A stretch of 64,000 nucleotides of DNA from Shimia sp022448905 (GCF_047126315.1 NZ_CP138953.1:558001-622000); one strand, 5' to 3'. Positions 1 to 9,770 are shown, numbered from the stretch's first letter. The notes: a model not told the origin generated them from the sequence alone. Made by a program: numbers and translations.

Positions 1-700
1 GATGCGCACGCTCGGATGTACTCTTCTTTTCTGGAATAAGCTGGGCATTCAACTCGGAGCCAGACAAGCTTGAAAAGCGACGTTTGCCGACGTGATGTAT
101 GTCCAGCTCGCTCTCACGAAGCATGTAAAGCGCATTAATAAAGTAGTATTCCTGCGGCGCGATGATAAAGGCACGATCATCTGTGCTGTTTAATGAGTAA
201 TCCTTGCCAATGGCCGCAGAGTAGCCTTGGTCCGCGGAAAAATCAAAGCCGAGCATATAGACTTTTTGTGTCTTTCCGCGAATTTGGGCAATGATCCGCG
301 CCAATCTCAGCGCTGACAAAAACAGCACGTCCTCAATGACAAACTCACTGTCAGGATTGTCAGAAACCAGCCGAGTCATCATCATGTCGCTGCCGTCTTG
401 AGAGCCGGCGACATACCGCACCCTTTCCACCTCACCACGGGGCGGATCCAGATCTGTTGACGTTACATAGAGGCGCGAGCGCCAGCCGCTTTCCTCCAGA
501 GCTTGATGCACCCATGAATCATGAAACACCGTGATATCGCAGGGGGCAATTCGCTCTGAATCATTGACCCCAATGACCAAAGCCCCAACTAAAATTTCCG
601 GATCAATTTCGTCGATCGACGCTCCTTTACCCAGAATGAAGATCGTATCGGTGCTGAATGTCGACGCGATATTTCTTACCCGGTTCAAGAAATTCCCCAT
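1..700 (-). CDS. Partial DUF115/GT42-like protein (C-terminus outside window)
   Basis: This frame is open from ATG at 700 to the left edge, giving 233 residues; it is cut off by the window boundary. Near the N-terminus (residues 21-28) is FILGKGAS, a glycine-rich motif, followed by VIGVND; residues 147-154 read VYMLGFDF. The same pair (GxGxS, then a hydrophobic strand ending G-x-D) is found in Campylobacter GT42 sialyltransferases and in the DUF115 family. That suggests a nucleotide- or nucleotide-sugar-binding enzyme or a protein of surface-glycan assembly; the resemblance is by eye. The start overlaps the upstream phosphatase-like gene by 74 bases. No other in-frame ATG lies before the conserved motif, so the overlap seems real, and the two genes are probably co-transcribed. 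A further domain may follow beyond the edge. Exact function unknown. Confidence 0.7.
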   Translation of the reverse strand, partial: MGNFLNRVRNIASTFSTDTIFILGKGASIDEIDPEILVGALVIGVNDSERIAPCDITVFHDSWVHQALEESGWRSRLYVTSTDLDPPRGEVERVRYVAGSQDGSDMMMTRLVSDNPDSEFVIEDVLFLSALRLARIIAQIRGKTQKVYMLGFDFSADQGYSAAIGKDYSLNSTDDRAFIIAPQEYYFINALYMLRESELDIHHVGKRRFSSLSGSELNAQLIPEKKSTSERAH

Positions 701-1382
701 GATATGATTTGCCCTCTACTTCGATTTCACAGTTATGTTCTAGGGCAAGCATAAGCCCCGGCAAAAGATCCCAAGAGTATGCCCCCTTGGGGTTGGTAAA
801 GCGGGCGAATGCTCCACGCACTACATTATAAAGATTGTAAACTGCACACCCGGTAACACGGTTTTCTTGGCTTGAGCCCATGCCTTCAAAAATCTCATCG
901 CACATTGATGAGGAGAACCCACGGATCCGTGACCGGATCGGAAGCAACGAGTCACCTGTCATAAGGTGTTCGCCAAGTTCTGGCATCAAAAGCATACTGC
1001 CTAAGTGAGTTCCGCCATGCCACAACGTAAACGAAACGCCCCATTCCTTGAGGCCAGAACAGAAGTTTTCTGTACCGTCGATAGGGTCAAGAATGGCATA
1101 ATACCCTTCGCTCGCCAATGGCGTGTCAGCACTGAAAGTCTCCTCGCCCGCAAATGTGACGCCAGGAATGCGGTCAACCAAGTATTTTTGGATCAGATCT
1201 TCCAAGAATACATCGGCTGCCGTCACAGGGCTGTTGTCAGGTTTTAGAGTGATATCATAGCGTTTGGCCAGGATATGCTCCATGTTGGCTGCTATCAAAT
1301 CAATCAATCCATGCATCAGTGCGCGTGTAGCTGCTAGATCGGGAGGGGCATCACCAAAACTGGTGGTAGACATTTCAGTCAT
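627..1382 (-). CDS. Inositol monophosphatase family protein
   Basis: A 251-residue protein with the metal-dependent phosphatase signature of the IMPase/CysQ/FBPase superfamily: GEE at residues 79-81, DPIDGT at 99-104 and the late WD pair at 204-205. It hydrolyses a sugar-, inositol- or nucleotide-linked phosphate; substrate cannot be read from sequence. It is slightly shorter than CysQ or SuhB (about 260-270). The start at 1382 has AGGA eight bases upstream; a second ATG lies three codons in. It overlaps the next gene (start 700), which resembles glycan enzymes. A role in making or recycling a phosphorylated sugar for surface polysaccharide is therefore plausible, but this is inference from context only. 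Confidence 0.85.
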   Translation of the reverse strand: MTEMSTTSFGDAPPDLAATRALMHGLIDLIAANMEHILAKRYDITLKPDNSPVTAADVFLEDLIQKYLVDRIPGVTFAGEETFSADTPLASEGYYAILDPIDGTENFCSGLKEWGVSFTLWHGGTHLGSMLLMPELGEHLMTGDSLLPIRSRIRGFSSSMCDEIFEGMGSSQENRVTGCAVYNLYNVVRGAFARFTNPKGAYSWDLLPGLMLALEHNCEIEVEGKSYHGEFLEPGKKYRVDIQHRYDLHSG

Positions 1383-2094
1383 TGTCGTGGTCCTAATTGG
1401 GTCGAAAGTCTAGACTGTGAAAGTCGCCCCGCTCTAGTAAAGCCGTGTACCTTCTGGGCCGACGTTAAACATGTGGCGACTATCTTTGGTTGAGCCTTAG
1501 AGGCTTTAAAAACAGTAACTTCCATTTCACTTTTCGCCTCTTCGAGACAAAGGCTGACGTAGTGTATTATTTTCTTGCGCTCGCGGCTCAATTTGATTTC
1601 GATATAGTCTCGTGCCAAATCACACTTGATCAGCACGGACGCTTTGAACCATCAAATACCCCCATAATTGAGGGATCGTCAAACCAAGTTTTCGCAACGA
1701 ACAGCTCAGGTTAATTGGTTAAGTTTGAGTGTAAGTGCATGACTGGCTTTGCCTTCAAAGCGTTTTGGTCCAAGCATAACGCATAGACTAGAACCAAGCA
1801 GCCTGCAGCCATTCCTGACACAGGCCGCAATGTTGGCGGCGTCTTTGAGTTTACCTAGCCTCGAGACGTCCAGCTCGAATTTGTCCTGATAGACCCCTTG
1901 TCGGGTAGCAGACCAAAAACTCTGGGTCGCTGGCCTTCCCACTATTGCGCGGCTTGCCTTTGCTCCTTCTCAAGCGATCCATAGACATTGGCGCCTGACA
2001 AAAGAAAACAACAAGGGTCTCTTAAGCGCCCGTTCTTCGTCCGTCCAAAGAAGCTTGGTGTCCAATTACTTCAGGGTGTTTTATGCCACCGCGC
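1383..2094. other. Gene-poor interval, 0.7 kb
   Basis: About 710 bases between the phosphatase-like gene and the large repeat protein. Only short, unconvincing open frames occur (up to about 85 codons on either strand), none with a recognisable domain or good ribosome binding site. Base composition is visibly less GC-rich than the neighbouring genes. It must contain the promoter for the 1382-1 transcript and the end of the 4710-2095 gene. It may be a decayed remnant between surface-glycan genes, but no transposase motif or inverted-repeat end is seen. Confidence 0.5.
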
Positions 2095-4710
2095 TTACGC
2101 AACGGCATTTTTTTCATCGGTCGTGTCAGGCTTTGGCAAACCAAGAACATCATAGAAATCCACACGCTCAATCATGTCGAGCTTGCCTCCGGGCGCGGCG
2201 TTGTAAAGTCGACAACCGTCTTCAGCGATAACATCCTGTAGGTTCGCAAAAGCAAGGTTCACCAACTCAGTTCCCGAACCCCCTGGACGGAAATGGTCCA
2301 GTCGCTCCGTTTCCTTGCCCCCTCCACCGTAGAAATGGGTCGTTGCACCAGAATAATCCAGGTCAACACCGATGATGTAGATTTCTTTGTACCCCATCAA
2401 ATGTGCGATTTGTGCTGCCATCACCACAACGGAATTACCACGATGCAAATGCAATGGCGCATGTCGGAAGGGAACCAGCGACAATTTCTTACCTGACGAT
2501 CCGACGGGAATAACGGGTACGCTCGGCGGCCTACGCCAGAGACAATTTGTGGCCAAAAAGTACTTCTCAACCGATGCACCATCAGCATCGATTTCTCGTG
2601 CATGGTTTTTATAAACCAGCGGATCTGCCACAACCAAATACCTCGGATTCGGCAAGCCGATGTCAAGCGCACGCATGCCGCGGTTCACGCAAAAGATATC
2701 TTCGCCGGCCAGGGCGTCCAGGGGCATTTCGGATATCGACGGGCCATTCCCAACGATAAAGCAACGCTTACGTTCTGCAGTGTTCACAATGGAGTTTGTG
2801 TCAAAGCCGACATAACGTTGTTGCCAATCTGAAATACGCGCGCCCATTTGCGCATACCCTACACGCTGCGCAACATCCAAGAGCCGACTGGTCAGAGCCT
2901 CGGATGTAGGGAGCCGAGCGAGCAAAAAATGCGTCAGTGACATGGCGTAACTATCGAGTTGAGCCTCAGACAGCTGGTCCAAGAATTTCACTGCAATAGC
3001 TTCGGCCCCGGCAACGTCGGCGTCTCCCAGACGGGTATCTATATTGCTGCGAACAACGTTCCAGATCTTTTTTGCGGAAGTGGCATCAAGTTCTAGCGTC
3101 AAAGGGAGATCAAGAAGTGCCTTAACCTGTTCCCATTCACGCCGGCGAATAAAGAACCGTAATATTTCTTCGCGCTGAACAGGGTCAATCTCCAGATCAC
3201 CAGAGGCATTTTGGGCAATCATTTGTTTATACCGATCCACAGCGGCATCACCGCGACTGGGATCGAACATCAAACCCAGCGAGTCCGACAAAAACTTGCC
3301 ATCATACATAGTGGTCGTTCGCAAAACGAGACTATGGATTTCGGTTGGCAGAAATGAAGCAGGAGTGGGATGATAGTAAACCAAATCATAAAGCCAACGC
3401 ATGACAGGCGTCCGCTTGGCGGGTATCGGCAGCTTATTTGTAACTGCGAACTGCATAACATCGCGCATGGCAGAGAAATCACCGCGCCGATAATGAATCT
3501 CAACCACCCCTCTCAACCAGAGGGAGTTTCTTCCGTATTCCGCTTCATAAACAGCCAACGCGTCTTCACACTCTTCAAGGCGCGAGGCCTTTATGAGGGC
3601 TTCGATCAGGAGAGGGTAGTGTTCTTTTGGCCGTTTTGATGTGTCTATAAGCCGGCGCGCCCACCAAATCGCCGCCGAGTGGCGACTATTCGCAAATAGT
3701 ATTTCTGCCGTCATCACCTGGACATTCTCGGAATAGAATTTTTTGGCGTGACGTCCAAGCGTGAGGGCACCGACTTCGTCCACTGGCTGTATGGTTGTTG
3801 CCAGCGTAAGCATGCCTGTGGCACGTAGCCGATCGATACTGATCGCGGCAGTACGTTCACGGGCGTCATCCACCCCAATTCGGAAGACCCACTCAGATGG
3901 CATTGAGCCGGCTTTACCGGGGTACCGCAACTCCAGATTTTTCCAACGCTCAAGTGCAACAGCCCAAGCATCAGAGGCAATTGCGACTTCCGCATGCAGC
4001 TTTAGCAAGGGCATTTGTCTTGGATACTTCCTCACCAAAGATTGCGCTTTTTCTTCGGCCTGGTCTAGAGCACCAGCATTGATGAGCGCGCGAACACCTC
4101 TGACGTAGCTGTTTATCCTTGCTTTGCCTCTTGCTTTTTCACCGCGTAAAAACCATGTTTCCGCAGCAGACAACCAATCCTTTTTAGCTTCTGCCAGAAG
4201 ACCTTCGACGCGAAGCAACCTCTCATTATGAGGTTTAGCTATACGTTGCTCCGCCAAGAGGGCATCCGCTTTCTCTAAGTTGCCTATCTGCACAAACACA
4301 TCTGCTACAGAAATCTGCAGTCGCGAACTGACAAGACATTTGCCATTCTCAATCAATTCCCACCGTTGAACCACGTCACCCGAGCGCTTTGTCTTCAATG
4401 CCAAACGGCAATAGGCTTCCGACAAGGCATCATCATCTGGGAACTTCGCTTTGGCGTCGCGCAAAATCTCATCTGCACGCGCCCAATCGCCACTTTCCGC
4501 GGCAGCTTTGCTGGACCGGAGATAGGGCAAAATGGGCCTAGGCAGTTTCTCTAGCTGCCAATACGTAGCGGTTGCCGAGCGCCCCATCCCAAGTCGCTTC
4601 ACTGCTCCCCGAAACTTGCTCCGGATCACTGCTCGAGTGGCCGCTGGCAAGCCTTTGAAATATTTTCTCGCAACAGTCTTTTTAGCAGATTTTTTGGGCA
4701 TGGAATTCAT
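2095..4710 (-). CDS. Helical-repeat protein with C-terminal DUF115/GT42-like domain
   Basis: An 871-residue protein. The first 600 or so residues are alanine-rich paired helices with TPR-like spacing (for example AESGDWARADEIL and NLEKADALLAEQ), preceded by a very basic N-terminus. The last 220 residues hold a separate domain: VGNGPS around 653-658, FCVNRG, and EIYIIGVDLDYSG around 776-788. These match the order of motifs in GT42 sialyltransferases and DUF115 proteins. This suggests a glycan-modifying enzyme with a protein-interaction platform, possibly for flagellin or capsule. There is no signal peptide or membrane segment. Start choice is between 4710 and 4701 (MPKK); neither has a strong ribosome site. 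It shares its C-terminal fold with the partial gene at 1-700. Confidence 0.7.
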   Translation of the reverse strand: MNSMPKKSAKKTVARKYFKGLPAATRAVIRSKFRGAVKRLGMGRSATATYWQLEKLPRPILPYLRSSKAAAESGDWARADEILRDAKAKFPDDDALSEAYCRLALKTKRSGDVVQRWELIENGKCLVSSRLQISVADVFVQIGNLEKADALLAEQRIAKPHNERLLRVEGLLAEAKKDWLSAAETWFLRGEKARGKARINSYVRGVRALINAGALDQAEEKAQSLVRKYPRQMPLLKLHAEVAIASDAWAVALERWKNLELRYPGKAGSMPSEWVFRIGVDDARERTAAISIDRLRATGMLTLATTIQPVDEVGALTLGRHAKKFYSENVQVMTAEILFANSRHSAAIWWARRLIDTSKRPKEHYPLLIEALIKASRLEECEDALAVYEAEYGRNSLWLRGVVEIHYRRGDFSAMRDVMQFAVTNKLPIPAKRTPVMRWLYDLVYYHPTPASFLPTEIHSLVLRTTTMYDGKFLSDSLGLMFDPSRGDAAVDRYKQMIAQNASGDLEIDPVQREEILRFFIRRREWEQVKALLDLPLTLELDATSAKKIWNVVRSNIDTRLGDADVAGAEAIAVKFLDQLSEAQLDSYAMSLTHFLLARLPTSEALTSRLLDVAQRVGYAQMGARISDWQQRYVGFDTNSIVNTAERKRCFIVGNGPSISEMPLDALAGEDIFCVNRGMRALDIGLPNPRYLVVADPLVYKNHAREIDADGASVEKYFLATNCLWRRPPSVPVIPVGSSGKKLSLVPFRHAPLHLHRGNSVVVMAAQIAHLMGYKEIYIIGVDLDYSGATTHFYGGGGKETERLDHFRPGGSGTELVNLAFANLQDVIAEDGCRLYNAAPGGKLDMIERVDFYDVLGLPKPDTTDEKNAVA

Positions 4711-4967
4711 TTCTAATGTTACAGTGCAGTTTACTTACATGGCCACTTTATTACTGGATTCTAGAAAGATCTTGCGAGTAGCGCCAATTTTCACAGACAC
4801 ATCTGCAAATTTTCCGGTCAAGTCAATACTTCGGGGCCCGTCGGCAGAGTTTTTGGAACTGCCTGGGAAATCTTGTTTGGGCACGGTCGCATTCGATCTG
4901 CTGCACCGTCTCAATCAGCGGCACTACTTCCTGTTACGGCGGCTTGCCGAACGGTGCTTGTTCAAAC

Positions 4968-6155
<1,188 letters not shown>

Positions 6156-6247
6156 GGCTCTGGGACTCATCTGGGAATTCAAGCGGTGCAGATACACCAT
6201 TTAGGGCGTTTTGCAAATAATGCCAGAAAACGCGCTTAACGCCTAAT

Positions 6248-6272
6248 CCAACTGACAGACCGTGTCAGTTGG
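6248..6272. promoter_or_regulatory. Perfect 10-bp inverted repeat, probable operator of the YafY-type regulator
   Basis: CCAACTGACA-N5-TGTCAGTTGG, centred at 6260 and ending 48 bases before the ATG at 6320. A fully symmetric 25-bp site directly ahead of a two-gene unit that encodes its own HTH regulator is the expected place for an autoregulatory operator. No T-run follows, so it is not a terminator. That the adjacent regulator binds it is inferred. Confidence 0.65.
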
Positions 6273-6319
6273 TGTGTGGGACAAAGCGCCATCACAAACG
6301 GACAACACAGGAGACCATC

Positions 6320-6625
6320 ATGTCTGTTATTGAAATTGTGCGCTACCGTCTGAAAGCAGACGCAACAGCGGACCAAGCCGTTGCCGCCTGGGGGAAATCC
6401 CAAAGCTTTGCCAAGGCACAACCGGGATTCATCAGGCGCCGCATCGCCACCACGGCCGATGGGGAATGGATTGACGAAGTGGAATGGGAAAGCCTTGAGC
6501 ATGCCCATGCTGCAGCGTCCGCATTCAATCCCGAAACCTATCCTGAACTGATGGACCTCATGGCAGTTCTGGATCAAAGTTCCATGAGCATGACCCACTA
6601 TACCGTTCAAGGCAGCACATCCTAA
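6320..6625 (+). CDS. Small ABM-like (dimeric alpha/beta barrel) protein
   Basis: 101 residues from ATG 6320, preceded by GGAGA. It begins SVIEIVRYRLK and has the alternating beta-alpha pattern and acidic/tryptophan segment (DGEWIDEVEWES) of antibiotic-biosynthesis-monooxygenase-like dimeric alpha/beta barrels. Catalysis cannot be inferred, and many members bind or oxidise small aromatics. The stop is one base before the start of the regulator at 6627, so both are co-transcribed from the promoter containing the 6248-6272 dyad. It is the likely target function controlled by that regulator. Confidence 0.7.
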   Translation: MSVIEIVRYRLKADATADQAVAAWGKSQSFAKAQPGFIRRRIATTADGEWIDEVEWESLEHAHAAASAFNPETYPELMDLMAVLDQSSMSMTHYTVQGSTS

Positions 6626-6626
6626 A

Positions 6627-7306
6627 ATGCGTCGGACCGACCGTCTTTTTGATCTGATCCAGCTCCTACGTGATGGGCGTCTGCACACCGCGTCCGATTT
6701 GGCGGAACAGATGGAGGTGTCGGTCCGCACCATTTATCGCGACATGGACACGCTGGTGGCCTCTGGCATTCCGGTCGAAGGCGAACGCGGGGTGGGCTAC
6801 ATCCTGCGCGCGCCGGTGTTTATGCCACCCATGGCGCTCACCCAAGTTGAATTAGAGGCGTTGCATCTCGGGGCGGCTTTGGTGCGCCAGACTGCCGATG
6901 CTGAGCTACAAGAGGCGGCCACACGGGTGCTGACCAAGATTGATCAATCGATGCCGGAGCCGATGTTTGGCGCGCTGGATGGCTTTGGCAAAGAGATATT
7001 TGCCGCGCCGGAGGTCGAGGCGAGTTTCGGCAACATGCCCACCATCCGCCGCGCGATCCGCGAGCAATTGGTGATGCTGATCGACTACACGGCGCTGGAT
7101 GGCCGCCATAGCCGCCGCCGCATCCGACCTCTGCAAATGGAGTACTGGGGCGCGCCTGGACTTGCACCGGGTGGTGCGAAGAGCGTGGCGATTTCCGCGT
7201 GTTTCGCGTGGACCGTATCAAAGACATCCTCGTGCCCGGCGACCGGTTCGAGCAGGAACCGGGCCAGACTTTGGTGGATTACCTCAAGCGGTTTGAGGCA
7301 GGTTAG
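6627..7306 (+). pseudogene. YafY/WYL-type transcriptional regulator, frameshifted
   Basis: The N-terminus is a clean HTH_11 helix-turn-helix (RRTDRLFDLIQLLRDGRLHT, then SVRTIYRDMDTL). The middle and the start of the WYL domain (SRRRIRPLQMEYWG) follow in frame. At about 7151-7153 one base appears to be missing from the GGCGCGCC run. In the minus-one frame the family C-terminus continues exactly (AWTCTGWCEERGDFRVFRVDRI, then VDYLKRFEAG) to TAG at 7304-7306. Read without correction, the frame runs on to 7520 with a non-homologous tail antisense to the next gene. Intact length would be about 226 residues. Either a recent inactivating deletion or a sequencing error. The stop overlaps the convergent gene's stop at 7303-7305. 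Confidence 0.8.
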
Positions 7307-7929
7307 GCCCGCTTTTTCACGTCGACAACCTGCGCTGCCTCGTGCTTGTCCAAGCGGCGACGCCATTTGTCCGTTTTCTGTTTCATTGCCAAGAGCTCTG
7401 GAAACAGCTCCGCCATTTCATCGGCGTCCAGCTGTTCAAACAGATCCACATTGCGCCCGGGATGGCGCATTTCTACATGAATACCGTCCACCGTCGCCAC
7501 ACAAGGCGTGTCGCAGATAAAGAGATAAAACTCCGAAGAACCTGCGGTGTCCTCGGAGATGCCACGCCAGCCCACTAGGTCTTTGACCGGCACAAGCACT
7601 TCGCGCGCGGTAAAAGCTTCTTCGAACTCAGCGCCTTTCATCCACAACCGCGCATCCGGCGACAGCCAGCAGTCACGCGCAGGCACCCGGCGGCCCATCG
7701 CACCTGCGGGCACTTTCACCGGGACGTTTTGTGCAAACAGCCGCCCAATCCAACGCACGGGCGTCAACCCGTGATCGCGGCTGACCACCTCATCGCCAGC
7801 CCGCAGCTCTTCAATGGCCACCTCGCCGCGCCGTGTGGCAATTTTGGTGCCACGTGCCACGCAGCCCAATTCCAAATTGCTGATTTCCAGCGCGATTGCT
7901 GGCGCATGTGTTTGTACGTCCTGGGCCAT
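7303..7929 (-). CDS. Hint-domain (Hedgehog/intein) protein
   Basis: 208 residues from ATG 7929, which has GGGAGAG six bases upstream; an ATG at 7944 is in frame but lies inside that ribosome site. The block GCVARGTKIATRRGEVAIEEL followed by AGDEVVSRDHG and PVRWIGR is the N-terminal part of the Hint fold seen in many Rhodobacteraceae Hint proteins. Family members undergo or descend from autoprocessing at the conserved Cys, but splicing or cleavage here is not shown. No signal peptide. The C-terminus is charged and helical. Convergent with the frameshifted regulator, sharing stop-codon bases. Confidence 0.8.
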   Translation of the reverse strand: MAQDVQTHAPAIALEISNLELGCVARGTKIATRRGEVAIEELRAGDEVVSRDHGLTPVRWIGRLFAQNVPVKVPAGAMGRRVPARDCWLSPDARLWMKGAEFEEAFTAREVLVPVKDLVGWRGISEDTAGSSEFYLFICDTPCVATVDGIHVEMRHPGRNVDLFEQLDADEMAELFPELLAMKQKTDKWRRRLDKHEAAQVVDVKKRA

Positions 7930-7954
7930 TGACTGCTCTCCCATGGCTTGTGAC

Positions 7955-7975
7955 CCAGCCGGTTGATCCGGCTGG
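7955..7975. repeat. Perfect 8-bp hairpin between two minus-strand genes
   Basis: CCAGCCGG-N5-CCGGCTGG, located between the IalB-like gene and the Hint gene. A second, smaller hairpin (AGGACC-N8-GGTCCT, 8007-8026) lies nearer the IalB-like stop. Neither is followed by a T-run on the minus strand. They could be rho-dependent ends or mRNA-stabilising elements. Confidence 0.4.
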
Positions 7976-8046
7976 CCTCCCCCATGGTGGCAATGTCAGG
8001 CAGGTAAGGACCCTGGCAGAGGTCCTGCTCCGGATTTCCGAAGCGG

Positions 8047-8580
8047 TTACTTACAACGTTTTTCGGCGTCTTCCACTGCGGCGGTGAAGCCACGCAGAGA
8101 GAAGGTGTCGCTGGTTTTGGTCCCACGCGAGGAGCGCGCCACAAAGGTGGCATCCGCGCCACGCTTCATCGCGGCAACAATCTTGGCGTCATCGCCAGAG
8201 GACGCGGGCCAGGCCCATTCGCCGTCGGTGATCATCACAAAGGCTTGGCCATCAATGGACACATCCACGGTGGAGCCGCCCGCAAAGGGATAGCCCCCGG
8301 TGAAGCCCACCTGTGCGGCCACATCCGCACTTGGCACAAAGGATACCATCAACAGGATGTCGCTGCGGCGCACGGCCACAACTTGGCCGTTGCGGGTGTT
8401 CACAGTTTCTTTGGCGGTGCTCACCGCCCAGCATTCCTGCTTGCCACCGTCTTTGTGCTCAAACACGCTCCAGTCGGTGATCGCATTGACCTGATTTTCG
8501 CTTGCGGCCTGTGCCGATACCATACCGCCCCAAACCGCAGTTGCGGTCACGGCCAGCGCTTTCACCCAACGTGATGTCAT
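8047..8580 (-). CDS. IalB (invasion-associated locus B) family secreted protein
   Basis: 177 residues from ATG 8580, with GGAGG upstream. The N-terminus MTSRWVKALAVTATAVWGG leads into an Ala-rich signal-peptide region cleaved near AQA-AS. The mature part fits the IalB family: ITDWSVFE, a Cys in QECWAV, DILLMVSF and the C-terminal FSLRGFTAAVEDAEKRC. The two cysteines probably form a disulphide. Periplasmic; function in non-pathogens unknown. An upstream in-frame TTG at 8598 is an unlikely start because it lies in the ribosome-site region. Confidence 0.8.
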   Translation of the reverse strand: MTSRWVKALAVTATAVWGGMVSAQAASENQVNAITDWSVFEHKDGGKQECWAVSTAKETVNTRNGQVVAVRRSDILLMVSFVPSADVAAQVGFTGGYPFAGGSTVDVSIDGQAFVMITDGEWAWPASSGDDAKIVAAMKRGADATFVARSSRGTKTSDTFSLRGFTAAVEDAEKRCK

Positions 8581-8749
8581 TGCTCTTACAGCCTCCAAGC
8601 TGTGTATTGCCTCTGTCGTCCGCCCGTTGGCTTTGCACCATTTGAAGTGGGCTGGACATTGTTATACGCGATGCGCAGAGTTTAGCCCATGTTTGTTGCC
8701 GCGCGAAAGACCCGTTGGCACAAAATTGCCCACAATTGCGAGAGAAATC

Positions 8750-9745
8750 ATGACCAAAGCCGTGCCTATGACCGAAATCTGGCGGGGAGACATCCTGGAG
8801 AGCATGCATTCCGGCCATGCGGTGGTTTGTAATGTCGATGGGGATATTGTGCATGCGTGGGGCGATCCGGACGCAATTGTGCTGCCGCGCAGCTCCTCCA
8901 AGATGATCCAGGCCTTGCCTTTGGTGGAAAGTGGCGCGGCGGACGCGGCTGGATTGACGGACCAGCATCTGGCGCTGGCCTGCGCGTCCCACAACGCCTC
9001 TGCGATCCACAACACCATGGTCAACGACTGGTTGGCGGCACAGGGTTTCAGCGATGAAGACCTGATCTGTGGCCCCCAGGAACCCCGCGACATTGGCATT
9101 CGTGACGAGTTGATCCGCTGCAACGATCCGGTGTGCCGGGTGCATAATAACTGCTCCGGCAAACACACCGGCTTTCTGACCCTGTCCAAACATCTCGGCG
9201 CAGGTGGCAACTACACTGACATCGATCATCCGGTGCAAAAGGCCGTTCAGGCGGCACACGAAGAGCTGACCCATGAGGCCAGCGCAGGCTACGGCATCGA
9301 CGGCTGTTCTGCGCCAAACCACGCCAGCACCCTAAAAGGCATGGCACGCGCGATGGCGTTTTACGCGGCGGCGCGGGAAGGCAATGGCACCCGCGAAACC
9401 GCCGCTGCCCGCCTGCGCACCGCGATGGCGAAGCATCCTGAATATGTCGCAGGCGAAGGCCGCGCCTGTACCAATCTGATGCGCGCTATGGGGCACACTG
9501 TGGCGATTAAAACCGGGGCGGAAGCCTATTTTGTTGCCATGCTGCCAGAGCAAAAACTGGGCGTGGCTTTGAAAATCATCGACGGCGCCACCCGCGCCTC
9601 GGAGAATGCCCTGGCCGCTATTCTGGTGAAACTAGGCGTTCTGGATCCGAACCATCCCGAGGCACAAAAATACCTCGATGCGCCGATCCGCAACTGGGAT
9701 GGCCTGCAAACCGGCGTCATGCGCGCGGCGTCTACATTGAACTAA
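8750..9745 (+). CDS. Asparaginase (AnsA/thermolabile L-asparaginase-type family)
   Basis: 331 residues. It matches the asparaginase family typified by the Rhizobium etli inducible enzyme rather than E. coli AnsB: RSSSKMIQALP, LALACASHN, HNNCSGKHTGFL and the C-terminal KIIDGATRA. The SSK and SGKH motifs carry proposed catalytic residues. It converts asparagine to aspartate and ammonia; there is no signal peptide, so it is cytoplasmic. Start 8750 has GAGAGA nearby; upstream in-frame codons to 8627 lack family similarity. Monocistronic, ending at a bidirectional terminator. Confidence 0.85.
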   Translation: MTKAVPMTEIWRGDILESMHSGHAVVCNVDGDIVHAWGDPDAIVLPRSSSKMIQALPLVESGAADAAGLTDQHLALACASHNASAIHNTMVNDWLAAQGFSDEDLICGPQEPRDIGIRDELIRCNDPVCRVHNNCSGKHTGFLTLSKHLGAGGNYTDIDHPVQKAVQAAHEELTHEASAGYGIDGCSAPNHASTLKGMARAMAFYAAAREGNGTRETAAARLRTAMAKHPEYVAGEGRACTNLMRAMGHTVAIKTGAEAYFVAMLPEQKLGVALKIIDGATRASENALAAILVKLGVLDPNHPEAQKYLDAPIRNWDGLQTGVMRAASTLN

Positions 9746-9750
9746 ACAAA

Positions 9751-9770
9751 AGGCGGCCCGCCGGCCGCCT
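9751..9770. terminator. Bidirectional terminator between convergent genes
   Basis: AGGCGGCC-N4-GGCCGCCT, a perfect 8-bp stem. On the minus strand it is followed by TTTTGTTT, a good intrinsic terminator for the YCII gene, whose stop codon touches the stem. On the plus strand there is no T-run, so termination of the asparaginase gene would be weaker. Confidence 0.75.

Noticed and set aside
1379..1636. 85-codon minus-strand frame just upstream of the IMPase-family gene
   Set aside because: No ribosome site, no domain, and it is opposed by an equally plausible plus-strand frame; most likely non-coding.
1706..1942. Short minus-strand frame (78 codons) as a transposase remnant
   Set aside because: No DDE, HTH or inverted-repeat features; resemblance to any IS protein could not be supported.
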